From the NCBI RefSeq assembly GCF_000365425.1, contig NZ_AQOV01000001.1, forward strand, positions 3,038,001 to 3,102,000: DNA of 64,000 bases. The letters are read 5' to 3'. Made by a program: the position numbers and the translations under genes. Numbering within the stretch: position 1 is the first letter of the stretch; every line of letters begins with the position of its first letter. A model generated the notes under the pieces. The model was not told the DNA's origin. It saw only the letters and a list, made by a program, of their open reading frames with translations, and searched no databases. This document shows, piece after piece, positions 37,605-48,183 of the stretch. Origin of the DNA: Methylomonas sp. MK1. Lineage in GTDB: Bacteria; Pseudomonadota; Gammaproteobacteria; Methylococcales; Methylomonadaceae.

Positions 37605-37860
37605 GCTCCCGTATGCCGCGCCGAGCACCGGAGCTTTTGGCGAGAAATGCCCGAAGGGGGGCGGCAGGGATGCCGCACGTCGGCGGAGGGGCTGGGAAGC
37701 CCCTTCTGCCGACCCTCGGCAAAAGCGAGGAGCGCAGGGAATAAGCGGCATCCGGGTCGCCTTTTCTTTGGATACTTTCTTTTGGCGACGCAAAAGAAAG
37801 TATCGCGGTTGTCGGTCCGCGAACCGACATTAAAATCAGCCGTCGCGATAGCGACACCAA
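37605..37860 (-). repeat. Dispersed repeat, copy D (inverted relative to copy C)
   Basis: Same orientation as copy B. The stem is perfect with 14 bp arms (37771-37784 and 37791-37804) and loop GCGACG, which differs from A and B. It keeps the TGCCGCGCCGAGCACCGGAG end and the GTCGCGATAGCGACACC end. The central part is diverged from copies A and B. Just right of it, 37868-37912 holds a separate CCTTCTCCCTAGAGGGAGAAGG palindrome of a common intergenic type. Confidence 0.75.
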
Positions 37861-37933
37861 ATTTGCCCCCTCATCCCGACCTTCTCCCTAGAGGGAGAAG
37901 GGGGTAACCCGCTTCAGCAGAAAAAGCTACAGA

Positions 37934-38413
37934 CTACTCCAAAACATCCACAACTTTCCGCCCAACCCCAAAACTCTCCAACAACATCAACCCCACCCCA
38001 ATACAAATCGCCGAATCAGCAATATTGAACGCCGGCCAGTGCCAATCCTGGTAATAAACATCCAGAAAATCGATCACATAGCCGTAAGCTACCCGGTCGA
38101 TCAGATTGCCGATGGCGCCGCCCAATACCAAAGATAAAGCAACGGCCATCAGAGTCTCGTGTTTTTTTAAACGATAAAGCCAGACGGCGATGATGCTGCT
38201 CATCACCACCGCCAAGCCGGCAAACAGCCAGCGCTGCCAGCCGCCGGCTTGAGCCAGAAAGCTGAACGCCGCACCGGTGTTATGCACGTAGGTCAGGTTG
38301 AAATACGGGATCAAGGGGATCGACTCAAAGAGCTGCATCGAGCCGTCAATCGCCAGTTTGCTGGCCTGATCCAGCACCAGCGTCACGGCGGAAATCCACA
38401 GCCACTTAAGCAT
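37934..38413 (-). CDS. lspA: Prolipoprotein signal peptidase
   Basis: Inner-membrane aspartyl protease that cleaves lipoprotein signal peptides after lipidation. 159 residues with four helices and the catalytic motifs [33 protein letters not shown] and [11 protein letters not shown]; the two catalytic Asp are in NLIDR and NIADS. The ATG at 38413 overlaps the ileS end by 8 bp; a longer frame inside ileS is rejected. The ileS-lspA order is standard in proteobacteria. The window contains two lipoproteins that would need it. Confidence 0.95.
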   Translation of the reverse strand: MLKWLWISAVTLVLDQASKLAIDGSMQLFESIPLIPYFNLTYVHNTGAAFSFLAQAGGWQRWLFAGLAVVMSSIIAVWLYRLKKHETLMAVALSLVLGGAIGNLIDRVAYGYVIDFLDVYYQDWHWPAFNIADSAICIGVGLMLLESFGVGRKVVDVLE

Positions 38414-41237
38414 AACGACGGGTCTCGCCAGGGCCGGCGACGTTTTCCACGCAGCGGCCGCACAATTCCGGATGCTCAGGGTTTTCGCCGATGTCATAGC
38501 GTTGGTGCCAGCAGCGCACGCATTTTGGATGCTCGGATACCGTCACTTTCAGTTTCACACCTTCCAATTCGGTTGCTACCGCGTCGTCCGGGCAGAATTG
38601 CATGTCGGCGACGCCGGCATTGGATGTGATGAACACAAAATGCAGCTCGCTGGCCAGTTTGTTCAGCTCCGCGCCATAAGCCTCGTCACAATACAATTCC
38701 ACTTCCGCATTTAAAGAAGCGCCGATGGCGCCTTTGCCGCGCAGTTGCTCCAGTTCCTTGGAAACCACGGTGCGTACCGCCATCACTTTGTCCCAGGTGT
38801 CGCGACTAATCGTGGCGTTGGCGTCCAGCGGGAACAAGCCCTCGTACCAGGTTTCCAGAAACACCGACTCACCACGTTGACCGGGAATGAATTGCCATAA
38901 TTCGTCGGCGGTGTAGCTGGTGATGGGGGCCAGCCAGCGGGTTAGCGCTTCGATGACATGGTACATCGCGGTTTGCGCGGAACGCCGAGCCAGACAATCT
39001 TCCTTGGCGGTGTATTGGCGGTCCTTTATGATGTCCAGGTAAAAGCCGCCCAAGTCGATACTACAGAAGGTCAGTACTTTTTGGTAAATGCTTTGGAACT
39101 GATAAGCCGTGTAAGCGGATTTGATCTCTTCCTGCAATTGCCAGGCTTTATCGACCGCCCAGCGGTCCAGTGCCAGCAAATCGTCCTTGGCAACCAGATG
39201 TTGGGCCGGTTCGAAGCCGTCCAGATTGGAGAGCAGGAAGCGGGCGGTATTGCGCAAGCGCCGGTAGCCGTCGGAGGTGCGTTTCAAGATTTCCTCGGAC
39301 ACCGACATTTCGCCGCGATAATCGGTACCGGCCACCCATAAACGCAACACGTCCGCGCCCAGCGATTTCATCACCGTTTGCGGCAGCACCACGTTGCCTT
39401 TGGATTTGGACATTTTCTTGCCCTCGGCATCGACGGTAAAGCCGTGGGTCAATACTTGTTTATACGGCGCGACATCGTTCATCGCTACCGATGCCAGTAA
39501 AGATGACTGGAACCAGCCGCGATGTTGATCCGAGCCTTCCAGATACAAGTCAGCCGGGAAGCGCAGTTGCTCTCGGCGCTCTAAAACCGCCGCGTGAGTC
39601 ACGCCGGAATCAAACCAGACATCCAGGGTGTCGGTCATTTTTTGGTAATGCTCGGCATCGGCGCCGATCAGTTCCGCTGGATCCAGTTCAAACCAGGCGT
39701 CTATGCCCTGTTGTTCGATACGTTTGGCGACCTGCTCGATCAACTCGCCGGTACGCGGGTGCAGTTCGCCCGTTTCTTTATGCACGAAAAAGGCGATTGG
39801 TACGCCCCAGGTGCGTTGGCGGGAGATACACCAGTCAGGACGGTTATTCAGCATCGCTTCGATACGGGCTTGGCCCCAATCGGGGATCCAGTCTACGCGT
39901 TTGACTTCGTTCAAAGCCGTGTCGCGCAGGCCGTTTTTCTCCATGGAAATAAACCATTGCGGGGTGGCGCGGAAAATGATCGGGGTTTTGTGGCGCCAGC
40001 AATGCGGATAGCTGTGCAGCAAGGCGTGGTGGTGCAGCAATTTGCCGCGCTCGCGCAAGACTTCCAGCACTTTTTCGTTGGCGGTGAACACATGCAGACC
40101 GGCGAACAGTTCGGTGCTGGGTAAAAATACGCCGTTGCTGCCGACCGGATTGTCCACCGGCAGACCGTATTTCATACCAACCACATAGTCTTCCTGGCCG
40201 TGACCGGGGGCGGTATGCACCGCACCGGTACCCGCATCGGTGGTGACGTGGTCGCCAAGGATGATAGGTACTTGCCGGTCGTAAAAAGGATGTTGCAGCA
40301 ATTGGTTTTCCAGGGCCGCGCCTTTGCAGTAACCGACGATGTGATGTTCGCCGATGCCGTAACGGAGTACAGCATCTTTGAGCAAGGCTTCGGCGATGAC
40401 TAAGCGCTCGGTTTGGCCGTCGATCTCGCATTGCACCACGGCATATTCCAAATCCGGATTCAAAGCAACGGCTTGGTTGGCTGGCAGCGTCCAGGGCGTG
40501 GTGGTCCAGATCACCACCGACAGCGGGCCTTTGCCTTCGCGGTCGCCGGCGTGGTGGCACTTTTCCATGAATGCATGTTCATCCACCACCGAGAAGCGCA
40601 CATCGATAGCCGGCGAATGTTTGTCTTCGTATTCCACTTCCGCCTCGGCGAGCGCCGAGCCGCAATCGGTACACCAATGTACCGGTTTGGCGCCTTTGCT
40701 CAGATGGCCTTTGGCGGCGATTTTGCCCAGCGCGCGGACGATGTCGGCTTCAAAGGCAAAATCCATGGTCAAGTACGGATTGTCCCAATCGCCCAATACG
40801 CCCAAGCGGATGAATTCTTCTTTCTGGATATTGACCTGTTTTTTGGCGTAAGCGCGGCATTCCTTACGAAACTCGGCGGGCGATACCTTGACGCCGGCTT
40901 TGCCGACGGTTTTTTCCACCATCAGCTCGATGGGCAAACCGTGGCAATCCCAGCCTGGCACATAAGGCGCATCGAAACCGCTGAGGGTTTTGGATTTGAC
41001 GATGATGTCCTTCAAGACCTTGTTAACCGCGTGGCCGATATGAATCGCGCCGTTGGCGTAAGGAGGGCCGTCGTGCAGAATAAATTTAGGCCGGCCGGCG
41101 CAAACCTCGCGAATTTTTTGATACAGCTGGTTTTCGTTCCATTTTTTCAGCATCTCCGGTTCGCGTTGCGCCAGATTGGCTTTCATCGCAAACTCGGTCT
41201 TGGGGAGGTTGAGGGTTTGTTTGTAATCCATGGTCAT
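38406..41237 (-). CDS. ileS: Isoleucyl-tRNA synthetase
   Basis: 943 residues, normal length for a bacterial class I IleRS. The HIGH motif is in [20 protein letters not shown] and the KMSKS motif in [15 protein letters not shown]. The editing domain includes [15 protein letters not shown], and the C-terminal zinc site has CVRCWHQR with a later CGRC. Transcribed with lspA. The ribF gene that often precedes ileS is not here; the next gene upstream is divergent. Confidence 0.97.
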   Translation of the reverse strand: MTMDYKQTLNLPKTEFAMKANLAQREPEMLKKWNENQLYQKIREVCAGRPKFILHDGPPYANGAIHIGHAVNKVLKDIIVKSKTLSGFDAPYVPGWDCHGLPIELMVEKTVGKAGVKVSPAEFRKECRAYAKKQVNIQKEEFIRLGVLGDWDNPYLTMDFAFEADIVRALGKIAAKGHLSKGAKPVHWCTDCGSALAEAEVEYEDKHSPAIDVRFSVVDEHAFMEKCHHAGDREGKGPLSVVIWTTTPWTLPANQAVALNPDLEYAVVQCEIDGQTERLVIAEALLKDAVLRYGIGEHHIVGYCKGAALENQLLQHPFYDRQVPIILGDHVTTDAGTGAVHTAPGHGQEDYVVGMKYGLPVDNPVGSNGVFLPSTELFAGLHVFTANEKVLEVLRERGKLLHHHALLHSYPHCWRHKTPIIFRATPQWFISMEKNGLRDTALNEVKRVDWIPDWGQARIEAMLNNRPDWCISRQRTWGVPIAFFVHKETGELHPRTGELIEQVAKRIEQQGIDAWFELDPAELIGADAEHYQKMTDTLDVWFDSGVTHAAVLERREQLRFPADLYLEGSDQHRGWFQSSLLASVAMNDVAPYKQVLTHGFTVDAEGKKMSKSKGNVVLPQTVMKSLGADVLRLWVAGTDYRGEMSVSEEILKRTSDGYRRLRNTARFLLSNLDGFEPAQHLVAKDDLLALDRWAVDKAWQLQEEIKSAYTAYQFQSIYQKVLTFCSIDLGGFYLDIIKDRQYTAKEDCLARRSAQTAMYHVIEALTRWLAPITSYTADELWQFIPGQRGESVFLETWYEGLFPLDANATISRDTWDKVMAVRTVVSKELEQLRGKGAIGASLNAEVELYCDEAYGAELNKLASELHFVFITSNAGVADMQFCPDDAVATELEGVKLKVTVSEHPKCVRCWHQRYDIGENPEHPELCGRCVENVAGPGETRRYA

Positions 41238-41564
41238 GATGTTGTCTGCGTTGCATTCCAGCGGCTGGGTTGCGGACTTAGGCCGCTGAAAATAACGGTT
41301 GCGCCGATTAGCCGAATGATTCTAAGGATGATAGTAAACGCGCGATTTTAGCACCAAGTGCCAAGCGGCATAAAGCCTACTCGGCGCTTGGCGGCGAACC
41401 GTGCTAAAAATGGACGGAGCGGCGTTGGCGAGTTACCATCCGTTGCCGTATCCGGTTTGCTGATTTACGAAATTTACCGGCGGGTTTATGCGTGGCACAC
41501 GGTTGCTTGTAGGCCGCTTCGGCACGCGCTAAAAATTACTTAAGCACACACGAGGGACTCAGCC
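41238..41564. other. Divergent spacer between ileS and nitroreductase
   Basis: 327 bp holding the promoters of ileS (leftward) and the nitroreductase gene (rightward). No gene, repeat or structured leader was recognised; in particular I could not show a T-box. Confidence 0.5.
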
Positions 41565-42167
41565 ATGCAACATAAACGCGCCACTACTCAGGTAGACATT
41601 CACGACTTGATCGCCAGCCGCTGGAGCCCGCGGGCTTTCGATCCGGATAAAGCGGTAAGCCACCAGGATTTGACCGCCGTTTTGGAGGCCGCACGTTGGG
41701 CGCCGTCCTGTTTTAACGACCAACCCTGGCGCTTTGTGGTTTGCGACAAATCCAGCAATCTCGTCGCCTGGCAAAATGCCTTATCGGTGATTGTCGAAAA
41801 AAATCAGCTGTGGGCCAAAAACGCCCCAGTGTTGATCTTGACGGTGGCGATGCAGAATTTCAATCACAACGGCAAAGCCAACCGCTTTGCCGCTTACGAT
41901 ACCGGCGCTGCCTCCTTGAGTTTGTGCCTGCAAGCCAATGCATTAGGCTTGATTACCCATCAAATGGGCGGTTTCGATGCCGATAAAGCGCGGCAAGTGC
42001 TGAATTTACCGGACGACTGTACGCCGATGGCGATGTTGGCGTTGGGCTATCAAGGGGAGACGAGATCCTTAGCCGAAGACTTTCAAGCCGGCGAGCAGGC
42101 GGAACGCAGCCGCGCGGCTCTGGAGCAGCGATTTTATCTAGGGCAATGGGGCGAGGCGTTTAGATAG
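41565..42167 (+). CDS. Nitroreductase family FMN oxidoreductase
   Basis: 200 residues with the nitroreductase fold. DLIASRWSPRAFDPDKAVS is the FMN-phosphate-binding start, followed by VLEAARWAPSCFNDQPWRFVV. The middle segment AAYDTGAASLSLCLQANALGLITHQMGGF is the dimer and flavin region. It uses NAD(P)H to reduce nitro groups or quinones in general; the actual substrate is unknown. Monocistronic. Confidence 0.88.
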   Translation: MQHKRATTQVDIHDLIASRWSPRAFDPDKAVSHQDLTAVLEAARWAPSCFNDQPWRFVVCDKSSNLVAWQNALSVIVEKNQLWAKNAPVLILTVAMQNFNHNGKANRFAAYDTGAASLSLCLQANALGLITHQMGGFDADKARQVLNLPDDCTPMAMLALGYQGETRSLAEDFQAGEQAERSRAALEQRFYLGQWGEAFR

Positions 42168-42213
42168 GTGTTGTCGTCCACTTCCGAATTTTCGCCGTAA
42201 TTAAGTAGCGCCA

Positions 42214-43611
42214 ATGAAGAGCGTGAAAACCTCCTACGCGCGTAGTCTGATCGAGGCCAGTCTCGATCCGCTGGTGACTATCAACGCCGACGGCAAGATC
42301 ATGGACGTGAACAGCGCTACCGAAAAAGTCACTGGCGTGCCGCGCCAACAATTAATCGGCAGCGATTTTTCCAACTACTTTACCGATCCGCAAAAAGCCC
42401 GCGACGGTTATCGCTTGGCGTTTTCGCAAGGCAAAGTCACCGATTACCCGCTGGCTATCTGCCATACCTCCGGCCAGATCACCGAAGTGATGTACAACGC
42501 CTCGGTTTATCGGGATGAGAACGGTGATGTCGCCGGGATTTTTGCCGCAGCCAGGGACGTTACCGCGTTAAAAAAAGCCCAAACCGAATTGGAATCCGCG
42601 ATTTTGCATATGCAATTGATCCGCGAAATGACCGATTTGTTGCAGAGCTGCCAAAAAATGGACGAGGCCTATCCGATCATTAAAGCTGCCTTGGTGCGCT
42701 TGTTTGCCGGTTCCGTTGGCGGTCTTTATATGCTGGATGCCGCCGGTAACTCGCTGGTGCTCGTCGATGCCTGGGGCAGCAGCGAAAGCGAGCTGGAAAC
42801 GGTGTTTACCCCGGATGAATGTTGGGGCATGCGGCGTGGTTGTATTCACATGGCGCGGGTCGGCCAAAGCATCAACCCGGTCTGCGGTCATGTAAAGCAA
42901 AGGAGCTATCCTTATCTCTGCATTCCGCTATTGGCCCATTCGCGGGCCTTGGGCTTGATTTACATCGAATCTCGTTTTGCCAGCGAAACCCCGGAAGATA
43001 TTCAACGCGAGCTGTCGATAGCCGAAGCCACAGCCGATAGCGCCCGGCTGGCTTTGGCCAATTTGACCCTGCGCGAGGAATTGCACGAATTATCGATCCG
43101 CGATCCGCTCACAGGTCTGTTCAATCGGCGCTTTCTGGAAGAAGTGCTGGATAGAGAACTGTTGCGGATGAGCCGCAGCGGCAAAATGCTGGCCGTGGCG
43201 ATGATCGACATCGATCATTTTAAAACCTTCAACGATAACTACGGCCACGATGCCGGCGATGAAGTATTGAAGAAAACCGCGCAATTGATGAACGGCTTTC
43301 GGGAAGGCAGCGACATGGTGTGCCGTTTTGGCGGTGAAGAATTCGTGGTGGTTACCACCGAAATCCAGCCGGATAAAATTTTGCATCGCCTCGAAGCATT
43401 GCGTTCGGCCATCGAAAGCTTATCGCTAAAGTTCGGTAATCATCAGTTGCCGCAAGTCACCGTATCGATAGGTGTGGCGATTTATCCGACCCATGGCGGC
43501 ATTCGGCTCGATCTGTTAAACCGTGCCGACCAGGCACTTTATGTCGCCAAGGAAGCCGGCCGCAATCGGCTTGTCGTCGCCGATGATGAAGCGGATGTCG
43601 CGCGCGATTAG
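42214..43611 (+). CDS. Diguanylate cyclase with PAS and GAF domains
   Basis: 465 residues. PAS at about 10-120 (LDPLVTINADGKIMDVN ... VAGIFAAARDVTALK), GAF at about 140-285, and GGDEF at about 300-460 with RDPLTGLFNRRFLEEVL and the active-site motif GGEEF at 373-377, so c-di-GMP synthesis is expected. The usual RxxD inhibitory site ahead of it reads EGSD, so product inhibition may be absent. No membrane segment, hence a cytoplasmic sensor. It converges with a 4 bp overlap on the next gene. Confidence 0.92.
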   Translation: MKSVKTSYARSLIEASLDPLVTINADGKIMDVNSATEKVTGVPRQQLIGSDFSNYFTDPQKARDGYRLAFSQGKVTDYPLAICHTSGQITEVMYNASVYRDENGDVAGIFAAARDVTALKKAQTELESAILHMQLIREMTDLLQSCQKMDEAYPIIKAALVRLFAGSVGGLYMLDAAGNSLVLVDAWGSSESELETVFTPDECWGMRRGCIHMARVGQSINPVCGHVKQRSYPYLCIPLLAHSRALGLIYIESRFASETPEDIQRELSIAEATADSARLALANLTLREELHELSIRDPLTGLFNRRFLEEVLDRELLRMSRSGKMLAVAMIDIDHFKTFNDNYGHDAGDEVLKKTAQLMNGFREGSDMVCRFGGEEFVVVTTEIQPDKILHRLEALRSAIESLSLKFGNHQLPQVTVSIGVAIYPTHGGIRLDLLNRADQALYVAKEAGRNRLVVADDEADVARD

Positions 43612-44681
43612 TTCGCCGGCGTTTGGTGTGCTTGATAGGCAAACGGTTTCGCTAGCGGTTCGCCGACGAAAATACCCTGGCCGGGTTGGGCGACGCTTTT
43701 CCAGTAGGCTTCGATCACACTGCTGCCGCGCAGGTAAAAATACATCAATACGCCGGGATTGGGGAATTTGGCCGGGAAATTACAGGGTTCCACGACCGCG
43801 CCATAGCTGGCAGTAGCACCGGCGCTCAGCCATTCGGTAATATTCATCTGGTCGCTGCCCGACATCACGCCGCCCGCGGAGGTGAGATGGTCGGCAACAG
43901 CGCCAGGTAAGTAGCGGTTATCCGCCAGATGCGGCACTTTGGTCAGACCGGTGAAATAAAACATCACGTCCTGGCGGCCTTCAATGTAGTCTTGCTCCAG
44001 ATAATTCACCGGCCAGAAACTGCTTAACGATTCGGCCACTTTCGGAAACATTACCGCTCTGGAGCTACGCGCCTGGTCCGAGGTTTTTAACAGATATGCC
44101 GAGCCTTGCGGATGCGAATAATCCGAGGCAACACCGGTATCGATCAGTTTTTTCGCCTCCGCGAAGGTTTTACCCGCCACGGCCATGGTGGGCCGCCAGC
44201 CGTGCGTTTTAAACGGTTTATCGGTTTCGGAGGTGAAATAAGGGCTGCTATGGGTTTGAACGCAGCCTTTCGCGCAAAATGATTCGCTAAAACCGGCCGC
44301 GAAGGCCGTGGTGATAGACATGCAATCGACGCGAAACGGTTGTAGCCAGGTCAAGGCAAAGGCCTGAACATGCGCCGGTGTTTTTTGATCGACTTCCTGC
44401 TTAACCTGTTCGAATTGTTGTTTGGACAACACCGCCTGTTTCGGCGCAAACCGCACATGTATCACCTGCTCGGCTGGAATTTGCCGCTGTTTTTGGTAAT
44501 AAGCGGCAATTTCCACACTTAACGGGTCGGCGTCGTTGACGATGACCGCCAGATCATGACCGGTCAGCGCCGAGGAAGGCCGGTACATAGGCGAGACGGG
44601 AGCGGCCAGGGTCGGCGTGAAAAGCAGCTGGCTGAGGATAAGCCCTTTCAGGGCAAATTTGCATGATTTGACGGTAAACAC
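43608..44681 (-). CDS. TIGR03790 family exported protein
   Basis: 357 residues from the GTG at 44681, which has GGAG 6 bp upstream and gives a clean signal peptide (CKFALKGLILSQLLFTPTLAA). A farther GTG at 44726 is possible but would bury the signal. Family marks are LAVIVNDADPLSVEIAAYYQ, VQAFALTWLQPFRVDCMSITTAFAAG and TEWLSAGATASYGAVVEPCN. TIGR03790 proteins are uncharacterised and exported; no function can be given. Ends in a 4 bp overlap with the converging cyclase gene. Confidence 0.8.
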   Translation of the reverse strand: MFTVKSCKFALKGLILSQLLFTPTLAAPVSPMYRPSSALTGHDLAVIVNDADPLSVEIAAYYQKQRQIPAEQVIHVRFAPKQAVLSKQQFEQVKQEVDQKTPAHVQAFALTWLQPFRVDCMSITTAFAAGFSESFCAKGCVQTHSSPYFTSETDKPFKTHGWRPTMAVAGKTFAEAKKLIDTGVASDYSHPQGSAYLLKTSDQARSSRAVMFPKVAESLSSFWPVNYLEQDYIEGRQDVMFYFTGLTKVPHLADNRYLPGAVADHLTSAGGVMSGSDQMNITEWLSAGATASYGAVVEPCNFPAKFPNPGVLMYFYLRGSSVIEAYWKSVAQPGQGIFVGEPLAKPFAYQAHQTPAN

Positions 44682-44851
44682 GCGGTACTCCGTGAGATTG
44701 GCGGTCGAATTTATCGGATCGGACACTGTAACCGGACATCGTTTAAATGCAACACGCCTGTTTAAATTATTCGATAATCGACAAATTTGCCGTTTTGCAC
44801 GTCCTAGAGGATAGGGTATTTTTTAAATTCTTAACTTTGCGGATCATCATT

Positions 44852-45280
44852 ATGGATGTCATAGCCAACATACCAACCGTTGCTCATGTGATTCAACAGG
44901 CCGTCGCTCCAGTGTTTCTGTTGACGGGTGTGGCCGGCATTCTGGGGGTGCTGACCAGCCGCCTGGGCCGAACTGTGGACCGGTTTCGCTTACTAGGCGA
45001 GCTAAAAGGCGTCGAAGCCGCGCACCATGTCGAGATGCGGACGCTTGCGCGGCGAGCGCATTGGACTCATTGGTCCATTACCTTGTGTACCACTTGCGCC
45101 TTACTGGTTTGTATGTCCATCGTCGCTATGTTCGTAGGCGTGGAGTTTGCCATCGATTTGTCCGATGCGGTTTCCTTATTGTTTATCGCGGCGATGTTGG
45201 CGTTAATTGGTGGTTTGCTGTGTTTTCTAAGGGAAATCTCGCTGGCCACCGGTATTATCGTCTGGCGCAAGCGTTCCTAG
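44852..45280 (+). CDS. DUF2721 membrane protein
   Basis: 142 residues with three hydrophobic helices. The N-terminal part VAPVFLLTGVAGILGVLTSRLGRTVDR is the DUF2721 signature. The open frame extends back to 44747, but the ATG at 44852 starts at the conserved region. Function unknown. Confidence 0.8.
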   Translation: MDVIANIPTVAHVIQQAVAPVFLLTGVAGILGVLTSRLGRTVDRFRLLGELKGVEAAHHVEMRTLARRAHWTHWSITLCTTCALLVCMSIVAMFVGVEFAIDLSDAVSLLFIAAMLALIGGLLCFLREISLATGIIVWRKRS

Positions 45281-45355
45281 CCTATCAATCGCCCCGATGT
45301 TGTTTGTCGCAAATAATCGGCTAAGCCTTACCAATTGCCGTTTGGAGTTGCGGCG

Positions 45356-45982
45356 CTATTCATCCGACAAAGCAGATGAGCGGAATAAACACACGGCAAA
45401 CACCAGCGTCCAGATGGAGAGCAAGCCGGTTGCCAAGTGTTCGAACAGGCCGAGAGTTTGGATGGGATTGGCTTCCCAAGTCATCAGCAGCAGCAAAGTT
45501 GCCGCCAAAAGACCGCTGCCTATCGAGTAAACACTAAGAATGCTCAGCCAAGCATGGCGCCGGAACAGCATGCCGCAAACCAGTGCGGCCAGAATAGCCG
45601 CGGAAAACCCGGTCATGGCAAACAGTCGATGTAATTCTTGACTGGTGGACAAGCCATCACAGCCTGGGTCGCAGGCAAATACCCCGGCCCCAATACGTCC
45701 TATTCCGTCTATACCAATTAGCGTGGCAAGTAGCGCCGCACGCCAACCTTTGCGCAGAGTTGCAGGGAGGGCAACGGCAAAACACACATACAAAAAACCG
45801 GCGAATCCGAAGCCAATGTAACGCATCGGAATTTCCGTAACACTGCCGCGTTCGCCCAACTCGCTGATGTACTGGTAGCTGTGGCTGAACTCCGGGCGCA
45901 TGGTGCCAGCCAGGCCAATCAGCGACAGCCAGATTACCGGAGCCGCGATGCCGCAGCTAATACCCAAACGGCTTAGATTCAT
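45356..45982 (-). CDS. DUF998-type membrane protein
   Basis: 208 residues with about six helices. The pattern HSYQYISELGERGSVTEIPMRYIGFGFAGFL near the first loop and DPGCDGLSTSQELHRLFAMTGF are typical of DUF998. The ATG at 45982 is preferred over a TTG two codons upstream. Function unknown. It converges on the DUF2721 gene. Confidence 0.8.
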   Translation of the reverse strand: MNLSRLGISCGIAAPVIWLSLIGLAGTMRPEFSHSYQYISELGERGSVTEIPMRYIGFGFAGFLYVCFAVALPATLRKGWRAALLATLIGIDGIGRIGAGVFACDPGCDGLSTSQELHRLFAMTGFSAAILAALVCGMLFRRHAWLSILSVYSIGSGLLAATLLLLMTWEANPIQTLGLFEHLATGLLSIWTLVFAVCLFRSSALSDE

Positions 45983-46195
45983 TCGCAAATCTCGTAACTA
46001 AAAACAATAGTTTATCCCGCCCAGCTTAGCAGTGCGCAGCGCATTGACTAACCGCATCCGCAAGGTAGCCTTGAGGACACGGGGGGCTAGTGGTGCAAAA
46101 CTCAGTCTGTTACGGCGCATACAAGAAGAAATCATTAGCACCCCCACCGCAAAATACCGATTTTGTTTGGATTCACGGGCTGACAGAGGCACAAC

Positions 46196-46876
46196 ATGCG
46201 TAATGTTTTGATTGTAGGAGCCAGTAGCGGAATTGGCGGCGCGCTGGCCGGTTTAGCTCAGCCACAATGTCAGGTGTATTCCTTGAGCCGCTCTGCTGTG
46301 GTGGCAAACGTATTCAGACATTTTAGTTGTGACGTGTTAAGCGATTCATTGCCCGTCATCGATGAACCCTTGCATGGTTTGGTCTATTGCCCCGGCAGTA
46401 TCAACTTAAAGCCGTTCGCCAGGATCAAGCCCGAGGAGTTCAGCGCGGATTTGGAATTGAACTTAATCGGCGCTGTGCGCTGTTTGCAGCACTACCAACG
46501 TAATCTGCAAGCGGCAGATGGGGCTTCGGTCGTGCTGTTCAGCACCGTGGCAGTGCAAACCGGTTTTCCTTACCATGCCACGGTTTCTGCTTCCAAGGGA
46601 GCGATAGAAGGCCTGACCCGCGCCTTGGCTGCGGAATGGGCGCCGAAAATCCGGGTAAACGCGATCGCGCCGTCATTGACCGACACACCGTTGGCGGAAA
46701 GTTTGCTGCGCGAAGATAGCAAAAAACAGGCTGCTGCCGCGCGGCATCCGCTTAAGCGCTTGGGCGAAGCTGGCGATATTGCCCAGATGGCCTTTTTTCT
46801 ATTGTCAGAGAATGCCGCCTGGATTACCGGGCAAATTATGCATGTCGATGGGGGAATCTCGGCTATCAAGACTTGA
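46196..46876 (+). CDS. SDR-fold oxidoreductase without the canonical catalytic Tyr
   Basis: 226 residues. The Rossmann motif GASSGIGG is at residues 8-15, and the SDR centre has the Ser region (VVLFSTVAVQTG) and then HATVSASKGAIEGL. Lys134 of the Y-x3-K pair is present, but the Tyr position holds Val130. The C-terminal APSLTDTPLAESLL and ITGQIMHVDGGIS segments are typical of the family. Related branches without this Tyr exist, so it may bind NAD(P) with altered chemistry. The FAD oxidoreductase follows 47 bp downstream and may be co-transcribed. Confidence 0.82.
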   Translation: MRNVLIVGASSGIGGALAGLAQPQCQVYSLSRSAVVANVFRHFSCDVLSDSLPVIDEPLHGLVYCPGSINLKPFARIKPEEFSADLELNLIGAVRCLQHYQRNLQAADGASVVLFSTVAVQTGFPYHATVSASKGAIEGLTRALAAEWAPKIRVNAIAPSLTDTPLAESLLREDSKKQAAAARHPLKRLGEAGDIAQMAFFLLSENAAWITGQIMHVDGGISAIKT

Positions 46877-46923
46877 TAGCTGCTGGAAAACTGATTTGCA
46901 GCGCCAGGCTGCACGGAGATTTG

Positions 46924-48183
46924 ATGAATAGGCACTATCATACCGTGGTGATTGGCGGAGGCTGTCTCGGCGCGGCATGCGCTTTTTCGGTGCAGCGCGG
47001 GCTGGGCAACAAAAGCGGTAAAGTCGCGATTATCGAAAAAAAAGTCCTGGGTGCCGGACTTAGCTCCCGGCATAGCGCCATCGTCCGGTCCGCCAACGCC
47101 TCGCCGATGGCGGCCAGGATGGCCAAAATGGCAACCCAATATTGGAAAAATCTCAAACCCCTCTGGGGTGTCAACATCCCCTACGAGCAATCGGGCGCTA
47201 TCTGGATTGCGGAAAATGCGGCCGACAGCCGCGCTGAAAGTTGGACTGCGCTGGAGCACATGCTGCAACAGGAAGGCATAGACTTTGCGATGGTTTCTCA
47301 TCGCGACGTGTTGGAACTGAGCCGCCAAGCCCTAAAAACCGTGCCGGACGAAATTTACTACTACGAACCGGACGTATTGCAGCTGGATTCTCCGCAGATC
47401 TTGAACGCCATGCAAACAGCGGCCAAAAAGACTCGCGTCGACGTGCTGGAGCATTGCGATGTGATCGATTTTGAACATGCAGGGCAAGGTATCACTGCCC
47501 TGCATACCAGTCAGGGCAAAATTTTTGCCGAACATGTGATCAATGCCGCCGGTGCGTGGAGCGCGGATTTATTTGCCGGTATCGGCTTGAACATCCCGGT
47601 GGCATTGGAACCCGTGTATGCAGCCAACTTTCTAGTAAGCGTCCATGACATTCCCGAGGGCATGCCCATCATTGCCGATTACGTGAATCAAGCCTATTTT
47701 CGGCGCTGGCGCGGCAGCATTTTACATATGCATCAACCTCGCAGCCGTAACGCCAAGGATATTGCCCGCTCATTTAGCCGAACCGCGATGAATCCGGAGG
47801 GCGCCAACGTCATTTACGACGCGCTGAGTTTCAATGTTACCCAGCAACAGCTGGATAATTATCTAGGCAAGGTAATTAATCGTTTCCCGAAAATCGGAAA
47901 ACCGGTTTATGCCGGCGGCTATCATTCGTTTTTCGATATTACGCCCGATTTGAAATTTATCCTGGGTCCGGACACCGAGTTTACTAATTTGTACCACTGT
48001 TTGGGCGCCGGTCAGGCATTGAAATATGCGCCAATTTTCGGAGAGATAATTGCTGACTTAATTACTGAAGGCAGTGTGATTTCAAATGCCATTGATATTG
48101 AAGAGTTTTCCATCGGCAGGTTTTCAAACAATGATTTATCCCGGTATTGGCAGGCCAATGCACTGACGCAAAACGGTTTGTAA
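46924..48183 (+). CDS. FAD-dependent oxidoreductase (DAO / sarcosine oxidase beta-like)
   Basis: 419 residues. The N-terminal VVIGGGCLGAACAF binds FAD, followed by GAGLSSRHSAIVRSANAS as in sarcosine oxidase and glycine oxidase relatives, and a C-terminal FDITPDLKFILGPD ... CLGAGQALKYAP segment. The ATG at 46924 has GGAG upstream; the longer frame begins in the SDR stop region and is rejected. It probably oxidises a secondary amine or 2-hydroxy acid; the substrate is unclear. Confidence 0.85.
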   Translation: MNRHYHTVVIGGGCLGAACAFSVQRGLGNKSGKVAIIEKKVLGAGLSSRHSAIVRSANASPMAARMAKMATQYWKNLKPLWGVNIPYEQSGAIWIAENAADSRAESWTALEHMLQQEGIDFAMVSHRDVLELSRQALKTVPDEIYYYEPDVLQLDSPQILNAMQTAAKKTRVDVLEHCDVIDFEHAGQGITALHTSQGKIFAEHVINAAGAWSADLFAGIGLNIPVALEPVYAANFLVSVHDIPEGMPIIADYVNQAYFRRWRGSILHMHQPRSRNAKDIARSFSRTAMNPEGANVIYDALSFNVTQQQLDNYLGKVINRFPKIGKPVYAGGYHSFFDITPDLKFILGPDTEFTNLYHCLGAGQALKYAPIFGEIIADLITEGSVISNAIDIEEFSIGRFSNNDLSRYWQANALTQNGL

